Assembly: GCF_011683915.1 (NCBI RefSeq)
Contig: NZ_JAAQPH010000003.1
Coordinates: forward strand, 284,737-348,736
DNA length: 64,000 nucleotides
From: Pelagibius litoralis
GTDB lineage: Bacteria > Pseudomonadota > Alphaproteobacteria > Kiloniellales > Kiloniellaceae
Reading direction: 5' to 3'
The position numbers were made by a program, and so were the translations under genes. The notes below the pieces were generated by a model. The model had not been told where the DNA came from. It saw only the letters and a program-made list of their open reading frames with translations, and searched no databases. Below are positions 27,735-37,302 of this stretch, piece by piece (the stretch's first letter is position 1; every line of letters starts with the position of its first letter).

Positions 27735-29021
27735 ATGTCACGCCCTGCCGAGCAGTCGAAAATGCAGGAACAGGCCTTGCTGAACCACATCAAGCGCCTG
27801 GAACGCAGTGGCGGCGATTACTTCGCGGTTCAGGCCCACCTGTCACGATTGATCGACTTCGAGCGCCTGCCCGAATGCCTGGACATCGCCCGAACCATGA
27901 TGGCGCGGGTCGCCAAGACCCACGATGCCAGCCTTTTTGACTTGTTCAACAAAGACCTTTTCCTGGTCTACAACCGCGCCAGCGTGACCCAGATCGACGA
28001 GGCCTTGAGTCGGCTCTGCCGCGTTCTTCGCGAGGACCCCTTCTTCGCCAGCGAGCCGGCGGCGGAACAGGCCTTCTGCAGCTACTTCGACCTGGAGGAC
28101 GGCTATCAGGAACTGCTGAGCCGCGCGGAGTCGCTGGTCACCGAACGCGCCGAAAGAGACGCGACCCGGACCGCAGGCACCAAGAAGTCAAAACAAGCGC
28201 CGATCAGCCTTACCGACCTGGCCGCGGTCGAGAAAGCCATCGCCCAGGCCGACCTCTCGGCGATGACAAGCCGCCAGGCGGTCTGCGAGCTGGACGACAG
28301 CGGACAACCGCAACCGCTGTTCCATGAACTCTTCACCTCGATGAGCTCGCTGCGCGACACGCTGCTGCCGGGCCAGGATATCTTTTCCGACCGCTGGCTG
28401 TTCCAGTATCTCACCACAAAGCTCGACCAGCGTATGCTGGCTTGGCTCGGCAAGAACGACGATGCGACCCTCAAGCATTCCTTCAGCCTGAACATCAACA
28501 TCGCCTCGCTGCTGTCGCCGCGCTTTCTCGAACTCGATGAACAGCTCGATCAGCCAAGACGCAATTCGATCATCATCGAATTACAGATGCAGGACATCTA
28601 CGTCGATGTCGCCCGCTATCTCTTCGCGCGGGAATTCCTGTTGGATCGCGGCTACCGCATCTGCCTCGACGGCATCACCGAGCTTTCGCTTCCCTATGTG
28701 AACCGGGCGGATCTGGGCGCCGAACTGGTGAAGCTGCAATGGTCGAGCAGCCTGCGCAGCCAGGTGGAAGGAAAAAACCGCGACCGGCTGCGCGAGGCGC
28801 TGGAAAGGATCGATCCGAAACGGGTCGTTCTCACCCGTTGCGAGAGCGACGATGCGCTCGAACTCGGCAGCGAACTCGGCATCAAGCTTTTCCAGGGTTA
28901 CTTCCTGGATCATCTGCTGAGCGAGAAGATCACGCGCGAAGAAGCGGGTGAACGCCTCGCCGCGGCGATGACCAGGCACCGCCGCTCAGCAACGCCGGCC
29001 ACCGCGGCGGTCAGTTCCTAG
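27735..29021 (+). CDS. degenerate EAL-domain protein, probably inactive as phosphodiesterase
   Basis: A 428-residue cytoplasmic protein. The first 200 residues are helical with no known domain. From about residue 240 the pattern follows an EAL barrel: LNINIASLLSPRF, SIIIELQMQDI, LLDRGYRICLDGITE and a final LGIKLFQGYFLDHLL. The EAL signature itself and the metal-binding acidic residues (DDFGTG, ExxE) are absent, so c-di-GMP hydrolysis is unlikely; binding or protein interaction is more plausible. The 3' end overlaps the convergent response regulator gene by 11 bases. Confidence 0.78.
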   Translation: MSRPAEQSKMQEQALLNHIKRLERSGGDYFAVQAHLSRLIDFERLPECLDIARTMMARVAKTHDASLFDLFNKDLFLVYNRASVTQIDEALSRLCRVLREDPFFASEPAAEQAFCSYFDLEDGYQELLSRAESLVTERAERDATRTAGTKKSKQAPISLTDLAAVEKAIAQADLSAMTSRQAVCELDDSGQPQPLFHELFTSMSSLRDTLLPGQDIFSDRWLFQYLTTKLDQRMLAWLGKNDDATLKHSFSLNINIASLLSPRFLELDEQLDQPRRNSIIIELQMQDIYVDVARYLFAREFLLDRGYRICLDGITELSLPYVNRADLGAELVKLQWSSSLRSQVEGKNRDRLREALERIDPKRVVLTRCESDDALELGSELGIKLFQGYFLDHLLSEKITREEAGERLAAAMTRHRRSATPATAAVSS

Positions 29022-29565
29022 GCGCGTACTTGGCCAGGATTCTCTGCAGGGTCCGCCGGTGCATGCGCAGGCGCCTTGCCGTTTCCGACACATTTCGATC
29101 GCACTGTTCGTAGACCCGCTGGATATGCTCCCAACGGACGCGGTCGGCACTCATGGGATTGCACGGCGGCGGCGGCAGTACTTCTTCCTGCTCCAGAAGC
29201 GCGGCTTCTACCTGATCGGCATCGGCGGGCTTGGGCAGATAGTCGGTTGCCCCGACCTTGACCGCCGCAACCGCGGTCGCGATGTTGCCGTAGCCGGTGA
29301 GCACGATGATCCTTGCATCTTCCCGCGCTTCGCGCAGCGCCTGCACGACCTCCAAACCGGATCCGTCGTCGAGACGCAGGTCGACAACCGCATAACCGGG
29401 GGCCGAGCGCTGTGCCAGGGCCAAGCCGTCAGCCACCGAATAGGCCGTCTGAACGGCAAAGCCACGGCGCTCCATGGCGCGGGCCAGGCGATCGCAGAAC
29501 CGCTGATCGTCATCGACGATAACCAGCTCGCGCGGTGCCTCCAGGGTCTCAGCTTCGTTGGTCAT
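29011..29565 (-). CDS. regA: RegA/PrrA/ActR-type response regulator
   Basis: A 184-residue regulator. The receiver domain spans residues 12-125 with acidic pocket VDDD at 17-20 and phosphoacceptor Asp62 in AVVDLRL; LTGYGNIATAVAAVKVGATDYLPKP completes it. A short proline hinge (PPPP near 131-134) is characteristic of RegA. The C-terminal Fis-like helix-turn-helix has NVSETARRLRMHRRTLQRILAKYAPR. It controls genes in response to redox state in photosynthetic and other alphaproteobacteria. It is immediately downstream of the partner kinase gene, transcribed in the same direction. Confidence 0.9.
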   Translation of the reverse strand: MTNEAETLEAPRELVIVDDDQRFCDRLARAMERRGFAVQTAYSVADGLALAQRSAPGYAVVDLRLDDGSGLEVVQALREAREDARIIVLTGYGNIATAVAAVKVGATDYLPKPADADQVEAALLEQEEVLPPPPCNPMSADRVRWEHIQRVYEQCDRNVSETARRLRMHRRTLQRILAKYAPRN

Positions 29566-29612
29566 GACGCTCTCTTACCTCTTGTGACCCGGCCATTCAA
29601 TCCCACGGCCAC

Positions 29613-30992
29613 TTAATCCCTGGGCCGCTCAATCCCCGCTACCGGTTCCGCCCTGACCTCCAGCTGCTGGCGTGGCCAGCGGATTTCCACAACCGCCCCG
29701 CCGGAGATCTCGTTGGAAAATTCGATGCCGGCGCCGAAATGCGCCAACAGGGTGCGGGCGATGAAGATGCCCAGGCCCATGTGCTGGCTTTCGCCACGGC
29801 GCCGGTCTCGCGGCCCGGTTGAATAATAGGGCTCACCCAGACGGCTCAGCACGGTCACGTCGAAGCCCGGGCCGTCATCGCCGATGCGCAACATCACCGA
29901 CTCCTCGTCCCAGGTCAGATCGACGACCACCTTGTGCCGGGCAAACTGCATGGCGTTCTGCATCAACGTGCCCAGGCCGTGCAGCACCTCGGCATTGCGG
30001 GTCACGATCGGTTGGGTTGCGTCACTGTCGATCGCCGGCCCGGCCTTGATTTCCAGAACCACGCCGTCGCGTTGATGGGCCGCGGCGGCGGCTTCGACCA
30101 GCGCCACCATGGGCAGCCGGTGATAGGGCGAACCGTCATCCCAGGCCGGCCGCTCCGCCAGGCCGGCCAGAATTGAACGGCAGCGCAGGGATTCGGCATG
30201 CAGCAGTTCGACATCGTCGCGCCACGGCGAATCGTCAGCCAGCTCGCGCTGAAGTTCGCGCGCAACCACCGCGATGGTCGCCAGCGGCGTGCCCAGTTCA
30301 TGCGCCGCCGCCGCCGCCAGACCGCCGAGGGCGGAGAGCTGCTGTTCGCGCGCCAGCGCCAGCCGTGTTGCCTCCAGGGCCTGTGACATCTGGCGATTTT
30401 CCTGCGCCACCGAGGATACATAGGACGCAATGAAGATCACCGCGATCACCAGAGCGGTCCACACACCCGCGATATAGACCGGCGAGAGCTGAATGCCACT
30501 GTTCGGCCAGGGCAGGGGCAGGTGCCAAACCGCCAGCACCGAGACCAGCGCCAGCGCCAGCGCCGAGATGATCAGCGTGCTGCGGCGCGACAGGGCCCAG
30601 GCGGAAACCACCACCGGCGCCAGAACCAGAATCGCAAAGGGGTTCTGCAGGCCGCCGGTGAGGCCGAGCAGGACCGCAAGCTGCACCACGTCGAAGCAGA
30701 GGTTCCAGATCGCCTCGCGGTCGCTGGCCCAGGTGGCACTGGGCCGGGTGACCGACAAGACCACGTTCAGCACCCCGGAAAAGGCGATCACCGCCATGGC
30801 CGGCACAAAGAGGATTTCGTAACCGAGGCCGAAATAGACCACCGCCAGGGTAATGGCCTGCCCCAGCAGGGCGATCCAGCGGATCGCCACCAGGGTGCGC
30901 AGGCGCAGGCGTCCGCCGGGCGCCGGGGCCGCCGCAGGCGCCGCAGTCTGGGCGCCAGCCTGGGCCTCGATCTGGGCATCGGTCTCGTTCAT
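29613..30992 (-). CDS. regB: RegB/PrrB/ActS-type redox sensor histidine kinase
   Basis: A 459-residue kinase from the ATG at 30992. Six hydrophobic segments occupy residues 35-190. The quinone-sensing motif GGLQNPF is at 113-119. The H-box is AAAAHELGTPLATI with His231. A cysteine at 271 (ESLRCRSIL) matches the conserved redox-box cysteine of RegB. The ATPase domain is shown by LMQNAMQFA, GDDGPGF and MGLGIFIA. It should sense the respiratory quinone pool and phosphorylate the adjacent RegA. The N-terminal 28 residues are Ala/Gln-rich and likely disordered. The start is 44 bases downstream of the cobT stop. Confidence 0.9.
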   Translation of the reverse strand: MNETDAQIEAQAGAQTAAPAAAPAPGGRLRLRTLVAIRWIALLGQAITLAVVYFGLGYEILFVPAMAVIAFSGVLNVVLSVTRPSATWASDREAIWNLCFDVVQLAVLLGLTGGLQNPFAILVLAPVVVSAWALSRRSTLIISALALALVSVLAVWHLPLPWPNSGIQLSPVYIAGVWTALVIAVIFIASYVSSVAQENRQMSQALEATRLALAREQQLSALGGLAAAAAHELGTPLATIAVVARELQRELADDSPWRDDVELLHAESLRCRSILAGLAERPAWDDGSPYHRLPMVALVEAAAAAHQRDGVVLEIKAGPAIDSDATQPIVTRNAEVLHGLGTLMQNAMQFARHKVVVDLTWDEESVMLRIGDDGPGFDVTVLSRLGEPYYSTGPRDRRRGESQHMGLGIFIARTLLAHFGAGIEFSNEISGGAVVEIRWPRQQLEVRAEPVAGIERPRD

Positions 30993-31035
30993 GCGGTCCA
31001 GTCTGGCCGCCCGCCGCGGAAAGGCAAGACCCGGC

Positions 31036-32070
31036 CTATGAGGTTTCGCCGGGCCCCGAGACGGCTGCCTCCGCAAAGGTCGCCATGCCGTTGTGGCAGG
31101 CAACCGCGGCCTTCAGCAGCAGCACCGCCACCATGGCGCCGGAGGCCTCGCCCAGGCGCAGCCCAAGATCCACCAGGGCCTCTTTGCCGATGCGCTGTAG
31201 CAAATGCTTATGGCCCGGCTCTGCCGAGACATGCGAGACAAGGCAGTGATCGATCGCGCGCGGATCCAGGGCATGAAGCACCGCCGCTGCCGCCGTGCAG
31301 GCATAACCGTCCAGCAGGACCGGCGTACGGGCCATGCGCGCGGCAAGGATCGCCCCGGCGATGGCCGCCAGTTCACGGCCGCCGAGACGGCGCAGCACCT
31401 CCAGGGGATCGTCCAGCCCGTCACGGTGAAGGGCGACGGCCTGATCGATGAGGCGCGCCTTCTCGGCCATCCGGGCGGCATCGATGCCGGTGCCCGGCCC
31501 CACCCAGTCCGCCGCCGGACCGCCATAAAGGCCGCAGCACAGCGCCGCCGCCGCCGTCGTGTTACCGATCCCCATCTCGCCCAGAGCCAGAACGTCGATT
31601 CCGCCTTCCACCGCCATCATGCCGTAGGCCATGGCTCTGGCGCAGTCTTCCTCGTCCATGGCCGGGCCCTCGGACATATCGCCGGTCGGCTCATCCAGGG
31701 CCATTTCGTAAACCCTGAGGTCGGCGTTCGCCAGGCTGCAGAGCTGGTTCACCGCCGCGCCCCCGTCGATGAAATTCCGCACCATCTGCGCCGTTACCTC
31801 GGCCGGGTAAGCCGATACCCCTTTGCCGGCGATGCCGTGATTGCCGGCAAAAACCGCCGTGTAGGGCCGCTCCACCGACGGCGGATTGCGTCCCTGCCAA
31901 GTCGCCAGCCAGACCGCCATGTCCTCAAGCCGGCCCAGAGATCCGGCTGGTTTGGTGAGCTGGGCCTGCCGGTTCCGCGCGATAACGGCGGCCTCTTCAT
32001 CCGGCGGCAAAAGGGATTTCATCAGGTCGCGGATCTCATCGAACCTGACGATCGTCTCCGCAGCGGTCAT
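31036..32070 (-). CDS. cobT: nicotinate-nucleotide-dimethylbenzimidazole phosphoribosyltransferase
   Basis: A 344-residue enzyme that makes alpha-ribazole 5'-phosphate for the lower ligand of cobalamin. The ATG at 32070 has GGAGGTT upstream. Typical segments are LTKPAGSLGRLEDMAVWLA, VFAGNHGIAGKGVSAYP, ALGEMGIGNTTAAAAL and a C-terminal LGLRLGEASGAMVA carrying the catalytic glutamate. It is divergent from cobS. Upstream on the same strand no other cobalamin gene is visible; regB follows. Confidence 0.95.
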   Translation of the reverse strand: MTAAETIVRFDEIRDLMKSLLPPDEEAAVIARNRQAQLTKPAGSLGRLEDMAVWLATWQGRNPPSVERPYTAVFAGNHGIAGKGVSAYPAEVTAQMVRNFIDGGAAVNQLCSLANADLRVYEMALDEPTGDMSEGPAMDEEDCARAMAYGMMAVEGGIDVLALGEMGIGNTTAAAALCCGLYGGPAADWVGPGTGIDAARMAEKARLIDQAVALHRDGLDDPLEVLRRLGGRELAAIAGAILAARMARTPVLLDGYACTAAAAVLHALDPRAIDHCLVSHVSAEPGHKHLLQRIGKEALVDLGLRLGEASGAMVAVLLLKAAVACHNGMATFAEAAVSGPGETS

Positions 32071-32209
32071 GATAGGAACCTCCAAACACTCAAAACACAG
32101 GGGCGACGCAGATGTGCAACGGGGTTAGGCCAACGCGCCGAACTGTCATATAAACGGCCCGGAAGAGAAACACCGAAAACCACCATCAAAACAACGACAG
32201 ATCACGCCC

Positions 32210-33025
32210 TTGCCCCCGCCGTCCACACATTTGTCGTCGCTTGTTTCACCGCGCGCCTGGCTGCAGGACCTGCAGATCGCGCTCGCCCTTCTGACGCGCC
32301 TGCCCAGCGGTCGAATGCCGCAGCGGGCCGCGCCGGCCCCCCTGGAAGACGCAACACCCCTGGCCCGGGCCAGCCGTTGCTACCCCCTGGTCGGGGCGCT
32401 GGTCGGGGTCATCGCCGCCCTGATCTTCCTTGCCGCCGACCGCCTGGGCCTGCCGCCAGGCCTGGCGGCGCTGTCGGCCATCGTGGCCACGGTCCTGGTC
32501 ACCGGGGCGTTGCATGAAGACGGCCTGGCCGATCTGGCCGACGGCTTCGGCGGCGGGGGCGACCGCGCGCGCAAGCTGGCGATCATGCGCGACAGCCGGA
32601 TCGGCAGCTACGGGGTCATCGCGCTGATCCTGGCGCTTGCGCTGCGCGCCGGCAGCCTGGCGGCAATCGCCGAGCCCGGGGCCGTCGCCGCCGCGCTGAT
32701 CGCCGCCGAGAGCCTTTCGCGCGGCGGCTTGGCGGCCATCATGGCGGGCCTGCCGCCGGCACGGCCGGACGGCCTTGCCGCCCACGTCGGGCGCCCGGGC
32801 GGCAGCGCGGCCCTGGCGGCCATCCTGATTGCCGCAGCGCTGGCCTTCGTGCTGCTGGATTGGCAGGCCGCCGTTCTGAGCCTGCTGGCGCTGGTCGCCG
32901 CACAGGGCTTGGTGGCGCTGCTGGCCCGTCGCCAGATCGGCGGCTATACCGGCGACGTTCTCGGCGCCGCCCAGCAGATCGGTGCCACCGCGATCCTTCT
33001 GGTCCTGGCTGCCGCCGCCCCGTAA
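32210..33025 (+). CDS. cobS: adenosylcobinamide-GDP ribazoletransferase (cobalamin synthase)
   Basis: A 271-residue integral membrane enzyme (CobS/CobV) that joins adenosylcobinamide-GDP with alpha-ribazole. The diagnostic HEDGLADLADGFGGG motif is near residue 100, and LLTRLP and YPLVGALVGV lie in the first part. Several hydrophobic segments cover the protein. Only a TTG fits near the expected start (32210), and no strong Shine-Dalgarno precedes it; later TTG codons are possible. It is divergent from cobT; the 139-base shared gap shows no B12 riboswitch signature. Confidence 0.9.
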   Translation: MPPPSTHLSSLVSPRAWLQDLQIALALLTRLPSGRMPQRAAPAPLEDATPLARASRCYPLVGALVGVIAALIFLAADRLGLPPGLAALSAIVATVLVTGALHEDGLADLADGFGGGGDRARKLAIMRDSRIGSYGVIALILALALRAGSLAAIAEPGAVAAALIAAESLSRGGLAAIMAGLPPARPDGLAAHVGRPGGSAALAAILIAAALAFVLLDWQAAVLSLLALVAAQGLVALLARRQIGGYTGDVLGAAQQIGATAILLVLAAAAP

Positions 33026-33056
33026 GAAGGCCCCTGAAGATGCTAAAGGAAAGAAT

Positions 33057-33689
33057 ATGACCATGACCCGTTGGTGGTGGGTACGCCACGCCCCGGTGAT
33101 CGGCCAGGACGGGCGTATCTACGGCAACCGCGACGTTGCCTGCGACTGCAGCGACACGGCGGTGTTTCGCGGCCTCGCCCACCAACTGCCGGAAGACGCC
33201 GCCTGGGTTGTCACGCCGCTGTCGCGGACCCGGCAGACGGCAGCGGCAATCGCCGACCACTATCGTGCGGCGCCGGCCTTTGAGGTGGAACCGCATCTGG
33301 CCGAGCAGGACTTCGGCGCCTGGCAGGGCATGACCTATGCGGAGCTGGACGCCCAGCGCGAGGGCAGCTGGCATCGCTTCTGGCTTGCGCCCGCCGAGGA
33401 AACACCGCCGGGTGGGGAGAGTTTCGCGGCCGTCTATGCGCGGGTGGCCGCAGCGGTCGGCCGCCTGAACGAGCGCTTTTCCGGCGGCGATATCATCTGT
33501 GTCAGCCACGGCGGGCCGATCCGCGCCGCGCTGGGCCACGCCCTGGGCCTGACACCGGAAGCGGCGCTGGCCTTTGCGGTCGACAACTGCGCCCTGACCC
33601 GGCTCGATCACTTCGCCGGGAACGACGGCGGCAGCGGCAGCTGGCGCGTTGCGCTGGTCAACGGCCGGCCCCATATGCCCCAGATGTAG
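33057..33689 (+). CDS. histidine phosphatase family protein, CobC-like
   Basis: A 210-residue phosphoglycerate-mutase-type phosphatase. The catalytic loop is WWVRHAPVIGQDGRIYGN, with the histidine in RHA near residue 10-12, and the second histidine is in VSHGGPIRAALGH. TPLSRTRQTA and LAEQDFGAWQGMTYAEL are typical of alpha-ribazole phosphatase and relatives. Position 31 bases after cobS supports a role in removing the phosphate from alpha-ribazole phosphate or its cobalamin product. The ATG is preceded by AAAGGAAAG. Confidence 0.85.
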   Translation: MTMTRWWWVRHAPVIGQDGRIYGNRDVACDCSDTAVFRGLAHQLPEDAAWVVTPLSRTRQTAAAIADHYRAAPAFEVEPHLAEQDFGAWQGMTYAELDAQREGSWHRFWLAPAEETPPGGESFAAVYARVAAAVGRLNERFSGGDIICVSHGGPIRAALGHALGLTPEAALAFAVDNCALTRLDHFAGNDGGSGSWRVALVNGRPHMPQM

Positions 33690-33852
33690 AGGCCCCGGCA
33701 TAGGGAGCCGGGCCGCTGCGTCATCCAAAAAAGGCGAGAATCCGGCCGAAATGGTCACAGGCACACCCCTTCTGGACGTAGCAATGCCCCTCCCGAAGAG
33801 GGCGAGGGTCATGGTATTGTCCGCAGGCATCAAATTTCAGGAAGGTTGTTTC

Positions 33853-34536
33853 ATGATTGGTTCAGCGATCCAGCGCGGCCTGCGAGGGGCCGCCGCCGCG
33901 CTCTTCATGCTGTCTTTCGGCAGCACCATCGCCGCAGCGGAAACCGAATCGGAAGCCCTGGTCACCGAATCCCGCTTGAGCGTCGAGCGTCTGTTAGCCG
34001 ACAAGGATTTCTTCCAGCTGACGAATTTCGTCAAGAACGCCAAGGGCATCTACATCGTCCCGCAGTTGGTGAAGGGCGGCTTTATCATCGGCGCCGAAGG
34101 CGGATCGGGCGTGTTCATGTCCCGCGGCACCGACGGCAGCTGGTCTTCCCCGGCTTTCTATACCCTGGCCGCGGGCTCCATCGGCCTGCAGATCGGCGGC
34201 GAGGTGAAGGAAGTGGTCTTTGTGCTGATGAGCGACAAGGCCGTCGATGCCATGCTGTCCAGCGAGTTCAAGCTGGGCGCCGATGCCAGTATCTCCGTCG
34301 GCCCCATCGGCCGCGGGGTGGAGGCTTCCCGGTCCACGGACTTTACCTCGGACATCTATGCCTTCTCAAAATCCGTCGGGCTCTTCGGCGGCGGCGCCCT
34401 GGAGGGCGCGAAAATCTTCGAGCGCGTTTCCCTGAACACCTCCTATTACGGAAACGGGGCGACGGGGCGGAGCATCGTGATCGACCGCAAATTCAGCAAC
34501 GGCCATTCCGACAAGCTGCGCGAAGCCTTGCCTTAG
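33853..34536 (+). CDS. secreted SYLF-domain lipid-binding protein
   Basis: A 227-residue protein. Residues 1-28 are a signal peptide ending AAA. The mature part is a SYLF (DUF500/Ysc84) domain: NAKGIYIVPQLVKGGFIIGAEGGSGVF, GSWSSPAFYTLAAGSIGLQIGG, VVFVLMSDKAVDAML and GADASISVGPIGRG are the characteristic blocks. SYLF domains bind phosphoinositides in eukaryotes and are usually called lipid-binding in bacteria. The chosen ATG has GAAGG upstream; the frame is open further to 33649. Confidence 0.88.
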   Translation: MIGSAIQRGLRGAAAALFMLSFGSTIAAAETESEALVTESRLSVERLLADKDFFQLTNFVKNAKGIYIVPQLVKGGFIIGAEGGSGVFMSRGTDGSWSSPAFYTLAAGSIGLQIGGEVKEVVFVLMSDKAVDAMLSSEFKLGADASISVGPIGRGVEASRSTDFTSDIYAFSKSVGLFGGGALEGAKIFERVSLNTSYYGNGATGRSIVIDRKFSNGHSDKLREALP

Positions 34537-34664
34537 ACCAAAAACAGAGGCACAGACGCGACAGCGCGCCGCATTGCAGGGCGCCGCCGTTACCTCTATC
34601 TGAGAGGCTGCCGCCCTGAGCGAAACCGCCGGGGCCGGGGCCCCAAAACAGGAGATCCACACCG

Positions 34665-35318
34665 ATGTCGAAAAATCTGAGAATTCTGCTGATATCGGCC
34701 CTGGGTCTGCTGCTGCTGGCCGTCGGCTTCGGCACCTGGCTCTCGCTCCAGCCGCCAAAACCGACAGGGATCGTTTCCAGCGAAACGCGCAGCAGCGGCA
34801 CCGCGCTGATCGGCGGCCCCTTCAGCCTGACCGACCATACCGGCGCCCGGCGCAGCGAAGCCGACCTTCAGGGCCGCTATTCGCTGATTTTCTTCGGCTA
34901 CACCTACTGCCCGGATATCTGCCCGACGAGCCTCTCCACCATCACCCAGGGCCTGGACATCCTGGCCGAGAGCAGTGAAGCCAAAGCGGCCGCGGTAACG
35001 CCTATTTTCGTTTCCGTGGACCCGGCCCGCGATACGATCGAGGCCCTGGCGGACTACGTAAGCCACTTTCACCCCTCCATGCTCGGCATGACCGGCAGCG
35101 AGGCAGAAGTCGCCCAGACCGCCAAGGCCTATCGCGTCTTTTACAAAAAAGTCGAACAGGCCGACGCCAGCGATTATCTGATGGATCACTCCTCGATCAT
35201 CTACCTGATGGCGCCGGACGGCAGCTATCTGAGCCACTTCACCCACGCCACGACGGCAGAGGAAATTGCCGAGGGCCTGGCCCAGCAGGTCGACCCGGCA
35301 CAGACCGCCGGCAGCTGA
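34665..35318 (+). CDS. SCO1/SenC family copper chaperone
   Basis: A 217-residue membrane-anchored thioredoxin-fold protein. Residues 7-28 form an N-terminal transmembrane anchor. The copper-binding CxxxC is in YCPDICPTS near residue 78-84, and the distal histidine is in MDHSSIIYLM near residue 171. GGPFSLTDHTGARRSEADLQGRY is the typical SCO opening. It likely delivers copper to the CuA centre of cytochrome oxidase; no oxidase gene is nearby. The start follows AGGAG. A hairpin-rich 128-base leader precedes it. Confidence 0.9.
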   Translation: MSKNLRILLISALGLLLLAVGFGTWLSLQPPKPTGIVSSETRSSGTALIGGPFSLTDHTGARRSEADLQGRYSLIFFGYTYCPDICPTSLSTITQGLDILAESSEAKAAAVTPIFVSVDPARDTIEALADYVSHFHPSMLGMTGSEAEVAQTAKAYRVFYKKVEQADASDYLMDHSSIIYLMAPDGSYLSHFTHATTAEEIAEGLAQQVDPAQTAGS

Positions 35319-35343
35319 AGAACCTCAGGCGGCGTACAGCCAG

Positions 35344-36426
35344 TCAGATATCGGCGATACGCTGGCCGCTTTCCGGATCGAAGAGGTGCAGGGCGCCGGG
35401 ATCGGCGACCAGAGGCAGGCTGTCGCCCTCTGTCATCTTCATGGTGCCCGGCACCCTGAGGGTCAGGCTGTCGCTCTGTCCAGCAAGAACGCCGTGCGCC
35501 AGGGTGTCGGCGCCCAGGGTTTCCACCATCTGAACCTGCAGGGTGAAAGCGGCATCGCCGGCGCTGGCCGCGTGCAGATGCTCCGGGCGAACCCCCAGGG
35601 TCAGACGCCGCCCGGCCTGCGCGCCCATGCCGTTGGAAAGCCGGATTGCCGTGCCCTGGCTGACCGTCAGGCTGCCGCCGTCGCCGGCCACTTCGGCGGG
35701 CAGAAAGTTCATCGCCGGGGAGCCGATGAAGCCGGCCACGAAAAGACTGGCTGGCCGCTCGTAGATCTCCAACGGGCTGTCGATCTGTTCGGCATGGCCG
35801 CCGTTCATCACGATCAGCTTGTCGGCCATGGTCATGGCCTCCACCTGGTCGTGGGTGACATAGACCGACGTGGTGCCGAGACGGCGCTGCAGGCGCTTGA
35901 TCTCCAGGCGCATCTGCACACGCAGCTTGGCATCCAGGTTCGACAGCGGCTCATCGAACAGAAAGGCGGCGGGCTTGCGCACGATGGCACGGCCCATGGC
36001 GACACGCTGGCGCTGGCCGCCGGAAAGCTGTCGCGGCTTGCGGGTCAGCAGTTCCTTCAGCTCTAGAATGCCGGCTGCTTCGGCGACCCGCTCATCGATC
36101 TCCGCGCGCGGGGTACCGGCGATCTTCAGGCCGTAGGCCATGTTGTCGTAGACCGTCATATGCGGATAGAGCGCATAGTTCTGGAACACCATGGCGATGT
36201 CGCGGTCCTTGGGCTCCAGGTTGTTGACCACCCGCCCGCCGATCGAAATCTCCCCTTCGGTGATGCGCTCCAGCCCGGCGATCATGCGCAGCAGGGTCGA
36301 CTTGCCGCAGCCCGAGGGTCCGACGATGACGGCAAACTCGCCGTCGCGGATATCGACGGAAACACCATGGATCACCTTGGTGTCGCCGTAGCTCTTTTTC
36401 ACGGAGCGGATGGAGATGTCTGCCAT
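35344..36426 (-). CDS. ugpC: sn-glycerol-3-phosphate ABC transporter ATP-binding protein
   Basis: A 360-residue ATPase of the MalK/UgpC group. Walker [10 protein letters not shown] is at residues 36-44, Q-loop Gln82, signature LSGGQ near 134-138, Walker B FLFDEP, and switch THDQ at 191-194. The C-terminal OB-type regulatory domain contains GVRPEHLH. It is the last gene of the ugpBAEC set, 22 bases after ugpE. Assignment to glycerol-3-phosphate rests on the neighbouring UgpB, UgpA and UgpE and on the Pho box before ugpB. Confidence 0.93.
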   Translation of the reverse strand: MADISIRSVKKSYGDTKVIHGVSVDIRDGEFAVIVGPSGCGKSTLLRMIAGLERITEGEISIGGRVVNNLEPKDRDIAMVFQNYALYPHMTVYDNMAYGLKIAGTPRAEIDERVAEAAGILELKELLTRKPRQLSGGQRQRVAMGRAIVRKPAAFLFDEPLSNLDAKLRVQMRLEIKRLQRRLGTTSVYVTHDQVEAMTMADKLIVMNGGHAEQIDSPLEIYERPASLFVAGFIGSPAMNFLPAEVAGDGGSLTVSQGTAIRLSNGMGAQAGRRLTLGVRPEHLHAASAGDAAFTLQVQMVETLGADTLAHGVLAGQSDSLTLRVPGTMKMTEGDSLPLVADPGALHLFDPESGQRIADI

Positions 36427-36448
36427 GGCGTTTCCTATTTCCCGTACT

Positions 36449-37297
36449 TCATTTTTCGGTCTCCACCAGGCCTTTGACGAAGAGCCGCTGCATGGCGACC
36501 ACCACGAAAACCGGCGGGATCATCGCCAGGATCGCCGTCGCCATGATGAGATGCCAGAGCGGTTCGGAATCAGGCACCGCCACCATGCGCTGAATGCCCA
36601 TCACGATGGTGTAGTAGGATTCGTCGGTCGTAACCAGCAGCGGCCAGAGATACTGATTCCAGCCGAAGATGAAGAGGATGACGAAAAGCGCGGCGATATT
36701 GGTGCGCGACAAGGGCAGCAGAATGTCCCAGAAGAAGCGCAAGGGGCCCGCGCCGTCGATGCGCGCTGCTTCGAGCATTTCATCGGGGATGGTCAGGAAG
36801 AACTGGCGGAACAGAAAGGTCGCCGTCGCCGAGGCGATCAAGGGCACCGACAGGCCGGCATAGCTGTCCAACATGCCGAGCTGCGCCACCACCTCGTAGG
36901 TCGGCAGGATGCGCACCTCGACCGGCAGCATGAGGGTCATGAAGATGACCCAGAAGGCCGTGGTGCGGAACGGGAAGCTGAAGTAGACGATGGCAAAGGC
37001 GGAGATGATCGAGATGGCGATCTTGCCCAAGGCGATGGCGAAGGCCATGACCAGACTGTTCACCATCATCAGCAGCACCGGCGGGCTGCCCGCGGCCTCA
37101 ACCCCGCCGGTGAGCGCAGAGCTGTAGTTTTCGAGGAAACGGTCACCCGGCCAGAGCGGCAGCACGCCGGAGACCAGATCCTCCGCCGGATAGGTCGAAG
37201 CGACGAAGGCGAGCCAGATCGGAAAGGCGACCATCAGCGCGCCCAGAATCAGCACGATGTGGGTCACGGCGGTGAAGATGGGGCGGTTCTCGATCAT
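36449..37297 (-). CDS. ugpE: sn-glycerol-3-phosphate ABC transporter permease
   Basis: A 282-residue MalG-type permease. The start ATG at 37297 sits five bases after the ugpA stop; the longer open frame upstream overlaps ugpA and is not used. Six transmembrane segments are predicted. The EAA loop is [22 protein letters not shown] near residue 180. [18 protein letters not shown] and [11 protein letters not shown] are characteristic of UgpE. Confidence 0.93.
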   Translation of the reverse strand: MIENRPIFTAVTHIVLILGALMVAFPIWLAFVASTYPAEDLVSGVLPLWPGDRFLENYSSALTGGVEAAGSPPVLLMMVNSLVMAFAIALGKIAISIISAFAIVYFSFPFRTTAFWVIFMTLMLPVEVRILPTYEVVAQLGMLDSYAGLSVPLIASATATFLFRQFFLTIPDEMLEAARIDGAGPLRFFWDILLPLSRTNIAALFVILFIFGWNQYLWPLLVTTDESYYTIVMGIQRMVAVPDSEPLWHLIMATAILAMIPPVFVVVAMQRLFVKGLVETEK

Positions 37298-37302
37298 CTC
37301 GC

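Noticed and set aside
32071..32209. cobalamin riboswitch between cobT and cobS
   Set aside because: The gap is only 139 bases and shows no B12-box-like sequence on either strand.
34590..34620. thiamine pyrophosphate riboswitch suggested by CTGAGA
   Set aside because: The other conserved TPP element (ACCTGAT-type) is absent and the gene downstream is a copper chaperone.
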